Source: JASSUD01 sp031963225
GTDB taxonomy: Bacteria; Pseudomonadota; Gammaproteobacteria; Burkholderiales; Burkholderiaceae
Direction: 5' to 3'
Assembly: GCA_031963225.1 (NCBI GenBank)
Contig: JASSUD010000057.1
Coordinates: 1 to 18,029, forward strand
Length of the DNA: 18,029 nt
Shown piece after piece: positions 1-6,336 of this stretch; within the stretch, counting starts at the first letter, position 1; each line of letters begins with the position of its first letter. Under the pieces are notes generated by a model. The model was given only the letters and a program-made list of their open reading frames with translations, was not told where the DNA came from and made no database searches. The position numbers were made by a program, and so were the translations under genes.

Positions 1-871
1 CCTTATCGACCGGTTGGATCCCACCTATGGCGGTGGGCAACAAACACAGCTGGCTGGTGAGAATATCATCCACCCTGGCCGCGTCTTCTCGGGTATTTAA
101 CGCAGCTGGCGCTTGCAACCCCTTTGGCCGTTGATCGGAATAGAGATTCACGCCTAGCTTAACCAGGTGATCAATCAGAAATTTCGATGTGCCTGCATCT
201 GCCATGCCGTAATGCGGGTTGTCATGGGCATAGACTAAAAAGGCACTGGGCCATACGCTTGATAAATCTAAATTCTGAAACGTCTGCAATATTTCTGCAA
301 ACAACTGGTTCACCAAGTCATTCTTTTCCTGGATATGTTCGAGTATGCGTGGCGAGAGTGCTGCATTCTGGGCAGGTTCAACTAATGTTGATGGAATATC
401 CGCGGAGATAGAAGAGGAAGGGTTGACGGCAGGGGGTGGGGCAGAAGCCAAGATCTCGCTGGTCTGCGCGGTGACGAAGGGCCGGCTCGTCAGAGTAGTC
501 GGGTGCAGCGCTGCATATACCGATAAACTGCTTGGCTGAGAGGTTAGGCTGGAATGGCCCCACTTTTGCGCTTTTTTATAGCTCGCCTGCGCCCTATCGT
601 ATTGCCCTAACTTGTCTAACACCTCGCCGCGTTCAAAGTAAGCGATGCCAATCTTGTTGCGCAGCGTTTGATCGGCTAGTGTCTCAGGGGAGAGCGCTCT
701 TTTAAAGGCATCCTTTGCTTGGGACAACGACATTTCCGCATTGTCACAGAAGATCGAAGCGAGATGGCTATCCTGGGTTTGTCGAGCGTTGTTTAAATAA
801 GTGTTGGTGAGTTCAAGCATTTGCTCTGCAGAGAGCGCGCTGCGTGATGACGAAACGATGCTGCCCAACAT
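1..871 (-). CDS. TPR-like protein with possible TIR/SEFIR-like domain (3' end outside window)
   Basis: An open frame of 290 codons runs from an ATG at 871 to the window edge without a stop, so the gene is cut by the boundary. A good ribosome binding site (AGGGGAAG) lies 3–4 bases before the ATG. Residues about 15–115 are helical, with one TPR-like unit around IGIAYFERGEVLDKLGQYDR. A Pro/Ser/Ala-rich linker follows at about 115–175. From about residue 209 a hydrophobic strand SAFLVYAHDN is followed by a helix and GVNLYSDQRP (residues 240–249). This strand–helix–G.x.YSD pattern resembles the start of TIR or SEFIR folds, which act in NAD cleavage or signalling scaffolds. That assignment is inference; the strand and TPR-like unit are what the sequence shows. 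A host-interaction or defence role is possible but unproven. The remainder lies beyond the left edge and could contain NTPase or repeat domains. Confidence 0.7.
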   Translation of the reverse strand, partial: MLGSIVSSSRSALSAEQMLELTNTYLNNARQTQDSHLASIFCDNAEMSLSQAKDAFKRALSPETLADQTLRNKIGIAYFERGEVLDKLGQYDRAQASYKKAQKWGHSSLTSQPSSLSVYAALHPTTLTSRPFVTAQTSEILASAPPPAVNPSSSISADIPSTLVEPAQNAALSPRILEHIQEKNDLVNQLFAEILQTFQNLDLSSVWPSAFLVYAHDNPHYGMADAGTSKFLIDHLVKLGVNLYSDQRPKGLQAPAALNTREDAARVDDILTSQLCLLPTAIGGIQPVDK

Positions 872-905
872 ATTACTTCCCCTGTTATTTTTTTAGGATT
901 AAATA

Positions 906-933
906 AAAATACGCCATGGCAGAAGCTATTCAA
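906..933 (-). promoter_or_regulatory. Candidate sigma-70 promoter for the TPR/TIR-like gene
   Basis: Read on the minus strand, a TTGAAT -35-like box (928–933) and a TATTTT -10-like box (906–911) are 16 bases apart. They lie about 35–60 bases upstream of the ATG at 871. The surrounding 872–1077 stretch holds no other open frame I can support. The match is moderate and made by eye only. Confidence 0.3.
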
Positions 934-1074
934 GGATATCCTTCAAACCTAAGAGCATATGGAATTCGTTTGTTTTATTAGCTTGTAATGATTTAGGGTT
1001 GAGTTGACGTGCTTTTTGCGGGACGTCCAGTGCTTGAAGATAGCAGGCTTGTGCTCAGTCTATTCGCGTATTGC

Positions 1075-1110
1075 ATAAAAAAGGCGCTGAGTTCAATCAG
1101 CGCCTACTCT
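1075..1110 (-). terminator. Rho-independent terminator (minus strand)
   Basis: On the minus strand a stem AGGCGCTGA / TCAGCGCCT with a 6-base loop (TTGAAC) is followed directly by six T residues. The stem is perfect and GC-rich, so this is a strong intrinsic terminator. It lies downstream of the mazE-like gene (1485–1712) and ccsB, and upstream of the TPR/TIR-like gene. It would end transcripts arriving from the right and insulate the leftward gene. Confidence 0.8.
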
Positions 1111-1155
1111 TATAGTAAAGATTATTTTACCCAATATTTTTGGAATTGTCTTTAG

Positions 1156-1548
1156 GGCAAAACCCCTCATATTTATGCAACAGGAATACCTCACAACGTC
1201 GTCCTGCAAACGCAACAGGTAATCCATGCCGTTGCGGAAAAACTAAAACTTAAATGGATCGAAGCCGATTTTGCTAGCGCTCGTACGCTACGAGAGCTTG
1301 ATCACCTAGCCTTACAAGCCGAACACAACCAAGTCACAGAAAACTTGACCGAATCCTCGATAGACCTCGCACATGAAGTCAAACTCTTGGTTCATCAATG
1401 CAAGCAAATGATCTCTGCCTCTGAATCCATTCAAAAAAATGCACAGGTTACGGGCGTTGCCAGCTTGATTAGTATCGCCGCACTTCACACTTCCCACCCG
1501 TCAACATCTATGACTGATTCAGTCCATTCCATGATTTTGTGTTCATGA
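1156..1548 (+). pseudogene. Coding-like remnant of unknown protein, no start codon, 3' end truncated
   Basis: The plus-strand frame opens just after a stop at 1153–1155 and runs 130 codons to a TGA at 1546–1548. The peptide reads like real protein, with helical, charged stretches (for example LKLKWIEADFASARTLRELD). It has no ATG before 1345 and no ribosome binding site. The last 15–20 residues are antisense to the mazE-like gene and look random. I read this as an internal fragment of a once longer gene, cut at its 5' side and joined near 1485–1500 to unrelated DNA. I do not recognise the family. A shorter ORF starting at the ATG at 1345 is possible but has no good ribosome binding site. Confidence 0.4.
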
Positions 1549-1712
1549 GTAGTGTTAGAGGCCACGTTATGCGCTTGCCTACGGCATTCAGCAATAAACT
1601 CCACGCTTCGCGTATCTGGCACCCAAATTTGAACAGAGCGCATACCATCAGTGCGACGTTGATCACGCAGCCTTTGCCTATGGCGGCGGAAAATAGGTAT
1701 GGTTTGCATCAT
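1485..1712 (-). CDS. MazE-family antitoxin (DUF3018 type), orphan
   Basis: This 75-residue protein has the layout of the MazE-family antitoxins of the DUF3018 group: an N-terminal basic segment (RRHRQRLRDQRR), then the hallmark VQIWVPDTRS (residues 28–37), then a helix FIAECRRQAHN and an acidic, Trp-containing end (VIDVDGW). Such antitoxins bind their own operator through the N-terminus and neutralise a MazF-type RNase through the C-terminus. In known loci the mazF gene follows at once, often overlapping the antitoxin stop. Here the sequence beyond 1485 shows no MazF-like protein: the overlapping 61-codon frame at 1312–1497 lacks the family's basic start and proline-rich motif. The antitoxin therefore looks complete but solitary. 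A weak GAG-type ribosome binding site precedes tandem ATG codons at 1712 and 1709. Confidence 0.7.
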   Translation of the reverse strand: MMQTIPIFRRHRQRLRDQRRTDGMRSVQIWVPDTRSVEFIAECRRQAHNVASNTTHEHKIMEWTESVIDVDGWEV

Positions 1713-1766
1713 GCATCTCGACTCTGACTAGATTAGCACCGCATCCTTTTCTGCCTTGCGTTAAGG

Positions 1767-3059
1767 CTATAAGGTTCCATAACTATGCAACCCCGACAAA
1801 AACATATTCACGCCTAAAAAAGCAAAAGCAGTGATGAAAAGGCCAATAAAAGCCCACCATGCTAAAACAGTTCCTCTCAAGCCCTTAATGAGGCGCATAT
1901 GCAACCAGGCCGCATAGTTCAGCCAGACAATCAGTGCCCACGTCTCTTTCGGATCCCAGCTCCAATACCCTCCCCATGCTTCGGCGGCCCAAAGCGCACC
2001 TAAAATCGTAGCTAACGTGAAAAAAGCAAAGCCGACCATAATGGCTTGGTACATGAGCTCATCTAGGATGGCGAACTCTGGCAATCTATTTGATGCGATT
2101 TTGTAGCGTTTTAATAAGTAGGCGAGTGCAAGCATGGCCGCCAGCGCAAAGCTGCCGTATCCCATGAAATTGGCAGGAACGTGTATTTTCATCCAGCCGC
2201 TTTGTAGGGCGGGCACGAGCGGGGTAATAACCTGCGCATCCCGTGTGCTTGAGTACCATGCTAAAAAGCCTAATGCAGCGGTGATAACAAGCAGCACAAA
2301 AGCGCCCAGCGCATAAATTTTGGTGTGTGCAGCGTGCAATTTTTCATGGTCATTGCCTGTATCTTGCTTTTCAAATGTTGCTTGCTCTAGTGTTTTGGAT
2401 TCGAAGTACAGGTATAGCAAAGCGGTCATCAAACAGAACAGCACAAATACTTCATATAAATTGGAAATGGGAATATGGCCTATATCTGCGCCCATTAAGT
2501 AAGACTCATACCAACGAACTCCTAATCCGGCAGTGCCCATTAATACCGCCGCCCAGCAAAAACCGCGGGCTATACGACTGGGAACTATCGCTTGCGAGAG
2601 CATGCCAGTCCAATAAAAAAGGGTAGCCACTAGAAACAGTACCCCCATCCATAACAATGCGGACTGGCTGGCTAGCGCATATTTCAAGATAAAAATGGTA
2701 TCGGCTCGAGCTAAGTCTTGCTTATACGCAAATACTGCGCAACCGATGAGCATGCAGCTACCCAATAAAGCTATGCGCAATCGAGGCCAGCATATGCCAA
2801 GCGCACCTAATACGATAACCGCTAGTAGCAAAGCAATATGCTCATAGCTATCCATCACATTGGACGCTTTTACCCAGACCCATACTGCGGCTATTAGCAG
2901 GGCTAGGTTGTACAGCACGCCAGTCCATGTGCACCTGCTGACTAAAGACTGGGTTTGACAAAAAAAGCGGGTAAAAGGACAGCCCCCTGCATTTTTTGCT
3001 GTGCATTGCGCGTCTTTAGTAGAGGCGGTGCGAGAAGAAGTAGGTAAAGGAGAAATCAT
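1767..3059 (-). CDS. ccsB: c-type cytochrome biogenesis protein CcsB (CcsA/ResC family)
   Basis: This 430-residue integral membrane protein belongs to system II cytochrome c maturation. With ResB it exports haem and attaches it to apocytochromes on the outer face of the inner membrane. The haem-handling motif WGGYWSWDPKETW is at residues 362–374, and the conserved histidines of the family are visible at H195 (GHIPISN), H293 (KIHVPANF) and H424 (SGLHSYG). Several hydrophobic membrane spans cover residues 47–420. From about residue 115 onward it closely follows what I recall of Burkholderiales CcsB. The first 45 residues are hydrophilic, carry four cysteines (C19, C27, C34, C43) and look specific to this lineage. 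Family members are usually slightly shorter. A soluble insert at 220–248 is rich in charged residues. The usual partner gene resB is not immediately upstream, where 3060–3397 is non-coding. Confidence 0.95.
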   Translation of the reverse strand: MISPLPTSSRTASTKDAQCTAKNAGGCPFTRFFCQTQSLVSRCTWTGVLYNLALLIAAVWVWVKASNVMDSYEHIALLLAVIVLGALGICWPRLRIALLGSCMLIGCAVFAYKQDLARADTIFILKYALASQSALLWMGVLFLVATLFYWTGMLSQAIVPSRIARGFCWAAVLMGTAGLGVRWYESYLMGADIGHIPISNLYEVFVLFCLMTALLYLYFESKTLEQATFEKQDTGNDHEKLHAAHTKIYALGAFVLLVITAALGFLAWYSSTRDAQVITPLVPALQSGWMKIHVPANFMGYGSFALAAMLALAYLLKRYKIASNRLPEFAILDELMYQAIMVGFAFFTLATILGALWAAEAWGGYWSWDPKETWALIVWLNYAAWLHMRLIKGLRGTVLAWWAFIGLFITAFAFLGVNMFLSGLHSYGTL

Positions 3060-3397
3060 AGTGAGCAGCGTGTAAATGGCCTATATCAATAAAATTGATA
3101 GGCAATATCATTCAAAAAGCGGTGTGTTTTAAAAACTAGATATTTTTATATCTACACAATACTTTACCCATACAGAAAACAATATGTCTAATAGCTTTAT
3201 AAGAGCTCATGCATCGATATAGAGCATAGTGCATATATCTTTTAAACCCCCTAGCCTTTTAGCTAAAAGCTTGTGTTACTTATCACAAAGATTTACTTTT
3301 TCTCTTGCAAAATTCTTTTTAGGCTTAGCCAGCAAGCAGCTGGCTAATAGGAATTTTGCTTTTATCCCTTTTTCCTTTTAAAGAATGAGAGAAAATT
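3060..3397. other. AT-rich intergenic region between divergent genes
   Basis: The region separates ccsB (minus) from the small plus-strand gene at 3398 and must hold promoters for both. No open frame is convincing. It contains several inverted repeats: an imperfect 10-bp stem at 3079–3103, a small GATAT/ATATC hairpin near 3138–3152, a perfect 14-bp palindrome CTTTTAGCTAAAAG at 3256–3269, and the large hairpin at 3307–3359 listed separately. Any of these could be operators or RNA structures. I could not fix a -35/-10 pair with confidence. Confidence 0.5.
3307..3380 (+). promoter_or_regulatory. Terminator-like hairpin in the leader of the 3398 gene
   Basis: A two-part stem is visible. The outer arms GCAAAATTC/GAATTTTGC (3307–3315 and 3351–3359) and inner arms TTAGCCAGC/GCTGGCTAA (3325–3333 and 3339–3347) are both perfect 9-bp matches, separated by an asymmetric internal loop, with a 5-base AAGCA tip. 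A T/C-rich run (TTTTATCCCTTTTTCC) follows. The ATG at 3398 lies 38 bases after the stem. It could be an attenuator or regulated terminator, an RNA structure that protects the 5' end, or the terminator of a lost upstream gene. Confidence 0.6.
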
Positions 3398-3793
3398 ATG
3401 TCGATGTCTGTTTTAACTAGCAACGCTTTGGCTCAAGCATTTCAAGCTACACAAAGAGCGCCGGCTACAGAGTATAAAAAAGTACCGTCTGAAGGAGGCA
3501 TTTCATCCGCTAAGACGCTTGCTAATGATGTCTATGCTTCTTTGTATAATCTTTTAAAATCTCTATTAGAAAAATTACACGGATTAATCGGCTTGAGCAA
3601 AGCGGAATATGTTCAACAAGATATTGAATTGGAGGTGATTAAAAAAACTCCTATTAAAACCGATTTAGTTATTGCATTTAATCACCTACAAGAGCTTGTT
3701 GATACAGTTACTATTTGTCAAAAAGAACGTGCGCTACATGACTTTGAATATGTTCCCGCTACAGGGAGTTATGAGTTAGCAGCGGTGGCGTAG
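3398..3793 (+). CDS. Hypothetical 131-residue protein
   Basis: I do not recognise this family. The gene starts with ATG 5–9 bases after a GAGAG-type ribosome binding site (GAATGAGAGAAAATT). The product has a Ser/Ala/Gln-rich N-terminus without a classical signal peptide, then a helical region at residues 35–70 (VYASLYNLLKSLLEKLHGLI), a charged segment, and a second helical stretch (LVIAFNHLQELVDTVTI) near 88–105. It is moderately hydrophobic, with no clear membrane span. Codon and base use are visibly more AT-rich than in the flanking metabolic genes, suggesting a different origin or weak constraint. The stop codon TAG is the first triplet of the downstream R repeat, so the C-terminus may have been set by that insertion. 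A secreted or host-directed role is conceivable given the Ser/Ala-rich start, but nothing in the sequence proves it. Confidence 0.65.
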   Translation: MSMSVLTSNALAQAFQATQRAPATEYKKVPSEGGISSAKTLANDVYASLYNLLKSLLEKLHGLIGLSKAEYVQQDIELEVIKKTPIKTDLVIAFNHLQELVDTVTICQKERALHDFEYVPATGSYELAAVA

Positions 3794-3908
3794 GTTGGTG
3801 GTGAGGAACGAACCCCAACATGATTACCACAGGCTTTTTAAATCCTGCATATGCAGAATTACAAGCCGGTGGTGCGCATGTTGGGGTTCCTTCGTCACCC
3901 CAACCTAC
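3790..3908 (+). repeat. R element copy 1 (MITE-like, inverted arms)
   Basis: The left arm starts GTAGGTTGGTGGTGAGGAAC and ends CCCCAACATG. The right arm is the near reverse complement, CATGTTGGGG to CAACCTAC. A core of about 45 bases holds TTTTTAAATCCTGCAT. The first bases supply the TAG stop of the 3398 gene. Confidence 0.9.
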
Positions 3909-3916
3909 CGTTCATT

Positions 3917-4047
3917 GTAGGTTGGTGGTGAGGTACGAACCCCAACATGATTACCATAGTCCTTTTAAAACCTGCATACAGATCGCCAAAGCGATGATTA
4001 CAAGCCGGTGGTGCGCGTGTTGGGGTTCCTTCGTCACCCCAACCTAC
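3917..4047 (+). repeat. R element copy 2, in tandem with copy 1
   Basis: Same structure and orientation as copy 1, starting 9 bases after it. The core reads CCTTTTAAAACCTGCAT followed by GATTACAAGCCGGTGGTGCG. Copies 1 and 2 lie between the convergent ends of the 3398 gene and hisD. Confidence 0.9.
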
Positions 4048-4077
4048 CATTCTGCATATGTATGTTGAAAATGTTCG

Positions 4078-5400
4078 TTAGTCAAAACGGCAGGCTGCGC
4101 TGCGCGCGTGCGCTTGCAGGCCTTCGCCGTTGGCTAGTTCGACTGCGATGCGCCCTAAGGTATGTGCGCCCTGCTCGCTGACTTCAAGCACGCTGGTGCG
4201 TTTGAGAAAGTCATATACGCCTAATGGAGAAGAGAAGCGGGCGCTTTGCGCGGTTGGCAAGACGTGATTGGGGCCTGCGCAATAATCGCCTAGACTTTCA
4301 CTGGTATAGCGACCTATAAAGATCGCGCCTGCATGGTGCACTGCATCTGCCCATTGACGTGGTGTTTGTGCTGATATTTCTACGTGTTCAGGAGCCAGTT
4401 TATTAATGATTTCGCACCCTTGGGCCATATCTTTCACCACAATCAAAGCACCACGGTCTTCAAGAGAACGACGAATCACTGCTTCGCGCGGCAATTCACC
4501 CATCAATACGTCCAGTGCATTCGCAACACGCTCAATAAAGGCACGATCTGGACTTAATAAAATAGACTGCGCATGCTCATCGTGTTCAGCTTGAGCGCAT
4601 AAGTCCATGGCGATCCAGCGCGGATCGGTGGTGCCATCACACAACACTACAATTTCAGAAGGGCCAGCAATGAGGTCTATGCCTACTTTGCCAAAAACAC
4701 GCCGTTTAGCCGCAGCTACATATGCATTGCCTGGCCCTACTATCTTGTCAACGCTAGGGATCGTTTCTGTTCCATAAGCTAATGCGCCTATCGCTTGTGC
4801 ACCTCCTATAGTGAACACACGATCGACCCCTGCTAGAAAAGCTGCAGCAAAAACCAGAGGATTTCTCTCTCCGTCTGGGGTAGGAACGGTCATTACAATT
4901 TGTTGAACGCCTGCTACTTTGGCAGGAATCGCATTCATCAATACCGACGAGGGATAGGCAGCTCGGCCACCAGGGACATAAATACCCACACGCTCAATAG
5001 GACTTACTTTTTGCCCAAGCGTTGTGCCATCTGGCTCGGTTAATTGCCAATTATGGCTACCGCACTCTTGCTTTTGCCGTTCATGATAGGTGCGAATACG
5101 CGCTGCAGCGGCTTCAAGCGCTGCTCTAGGTTTGGCATCTAAACCGTTAAATGCTGCTTCAAGCTCACTGGTGGAGACTTCTAGATCACTCATAGAAGCC
5201 ACGTTTAAACGGTCAAAACGTGCGGTGTACTCCAAAACTGCGGCATCTTGATGCGCACGCACCTCAGCCAAAATCTCTGCAACGCGACTATCTATTTGTT
5301 CATCATGACTAGCTGCTTCACAAAATAAAGCGGCAAGGTCTGCGTCAAAGTGCGAATCACTCGTGTCAAGTTTACGAAGCTTTAAAGGGGTGGAGGACAT
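4078..5400 (-). CDS. hisD: Histidinol dehydrogenase
   Basis: This enzyme catalyses the last two steps of histidine synthesis, oxidising L-histidinol to L-histidine with two NAD+ and a zinc ion in the cytoplasm. With the ATG at 5400 the product is 440 residues, normal for the family. The zinc ligands expected from E. coli are present with correct spacing (Q270, H273 in CAQAEHDEH; D372 in LGDYCAGPNH; H431), as is the catalytic Glu–His pair (E338–H339 in APEHV). A longer reading from TTG at 5454 would add 18 unlikely residues (MNDLKSYII...). No Shine–Dalgarno sequence precedes 5400: the upstream stretch is C/T-rich on the coding strand. It follows hisG in the same direction, but the gap of 195 bases holds R element copy 3. 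The next his genes, expected downstream in relatives, are absent. Confidence 0.96.
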   Translation of the reverse strand: MSSTPLKLRKLDTSDSHFDADLAALFCEAASHDEQIDSRVAEILAEVRAHQDAAVLEYTARFDRLNVASMSDLEVSTSELEAAFNGLDAKPRAALEAAAARIRTYHERQKQECGSHNWQLTEPDGTTLGQKVSPIERVGIYVPGGRAAYPSSVLMNAIPAKVAGVQQIVMTVPTPDGERNPLVFAAAFLAGVDRVFTIGGAQAIGALAYGTETIPSVDKIVGPGNAYVAAAKRRVFGKVGIDLIAGPSEIVVLCDGTTDPRWIAMDLCAQAEHDEHAQSILLSPDRAFIERVANALDVLMGELPREAVIRRSLEDRGALIVVKDMAQGCEIINKLAPEHVEISAQTPRQWADAVHHAGAIFIGRYTSESLGDYCAGPNHVLPTAQSARFSSPLGVYDFLKRTSVLEVSEQGAHTLGRIAVELANGEGLQAHARSAACRFD

Positions 5401-5460
5401 TAGAAAAATGGAGGAAAAAGGAGGGGGGATAATATATGACTTTAAATCGTTCAAAAGGCC

Positions 5461-5593
5461 GTAGGTTGGTGGTGAGGCAAGAACCCCAACATGCGCGCCA
5501 CCATCTTTTTGAAAACCTGCTTAAAAACTCTCAAAAACAAAGATTAGAAGTCAGTGGTATGCGTGTTGGGGTTCGTGCCTCACCCCAACCTAC
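5461..5593 (+). repeat. R element copy 3, between hisG and hisD
   Basis: The arms GTAGGTTGGTGGTGAGGC and CCTCACCCCAACCTAC bound a core of the second subtype (CTTAAAAACTCTCAAAAACA). The repeat sits inside an expected operon, 2 bases after the hisG stop, and may therefore lower or stabilise the hisG–hisD transcript. Confidence 0.9.
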
Positions 5594-5595
5594 AT

Positions 5596-6336
5596 TTACG
5601 TATGGGTTGTATTTCCGCGCTTTTGTAGCACGATTTCTAACTCATCTAATATACCTGCTAGCGCAGCTCGCTTTAGCTTTAGTGCAGCTTGATTGACAAT
5701 TAAACGTGCAGAAACCGACATGATTTCTTCCACTTCAACAAGGTGATTGGCACGCAAAGTGGCTCCTGTACCTACTACGTCCACGATCGCATCTGCTAAA
5801 CCAGCCAGAGGGGCCAGCTCCATCGATCCATAGAGTTTTATTAAATCAACCGGAACGCCTTTTGCAGCAAAATGTTCCCTGGCAGTGTTTACGTATTTAG
5901 TTGCAACGCGCAAGCGCGCACCAGGCCGTGTTGCTCGTTTGTAATCAAATTCAGGGGGCGCAGCTACCGATATACGACACTGAGCAATTCCAAGGTCCAT
6001 GGGCTGGTACAGACCTGCACCGCCATGCTCGAGCAAAACATCTTTGCCAATTACACCAAAATCTGCAGCACCATATTGCACATAAGTAGGTACATCACTC
6101 GCTCGAATCAAAAGCACTTGCAAGCCGGGATGCGTGGTTTGGAAAATCAGTTTACGCGAGGTTTCTGGGTCGCCCTGAATGTGCACATTCATAGCAGCAA
6201 GCAATTCACGTGTTTCTTTAAAAATACGCCCTTTTGCAAGAGCAAAAGTAAGTGGCGTATGTAAAGGTGAGGCTATAGCGCTATTTGTTAATGGCACGGC
6301 TTCAGACACTGAAAAGGATGCAAGTGAATCAACCAT
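5596..6336 (-). CDS. hisG: ATP phosphoribosyltransferase, short form (HisG)
   Basis: HisG condenses ATP and PRPP, the committed and feedback-regulated step of histidine synthesis. The 246-residue product matches the short form, which lacks the C-terminal regulatory domain and needs the partner HisZ, not present in this window. Visible family signatures are LTFALAKGRIF near the start, a DVPTYVQYGAADFGVIGKD segment, and the PRPP-binding loop DAIVDVVGTGATLRANHL near residues 182–199. About 28 residues precede the usual start of the family; no internal ATG before the conserved LTFALAKGR was found. The ATG overlaps the murA stop by 8 bases (ATGGTTGA), so translation is probably coupled to murA. 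Confidence 0.95.
   Translation of the reverse strand: MVDSLASFSVSEAVPLTNSAIASPLHTPLTFALAKGRIFKETRELLAAMNVHIQGDPETSRKLIFQTTHPGLQVLLIRASDVPTYVQYGAADFGVIGKDVLLEHGGAGLYQPMDLGIAQCRISVAAPPEFDYKRATRPGARLRVATKYVNTAREHFAAKGVPVDLIKLYGSMELAPLAGLADAIVDVVGTGATLRANHLVEVEEIMSVSARLIVNQAALKLKRAALAGILDELEIVLQKRGNTTHT

Noticed and set aside
1312..1497. Minus-strand 61-codon frame overlapping the mazE stop, considered as mazF
   Set aside because: The peptide lacks MazF features (basic start, PRP motif, toxin fold residues), and the opposite strand reads more like protein.
3790..4047. CRISPR array
   Set aside because: Two tandem repeats are present, but the units are long inverted-arm elements with similar cores, not short repeats with unique spacers, and no cas genes are seen.
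3820..4068. Plus-strand frame of 82 codons
   Set aside because: It lies entirely across R elements 1 and 2 and is built from repeat sequence.
5436..5696. Plus-strand frame of 86 codons
   Set aside because: It is R element copy 3 plus the antisense of hisG.
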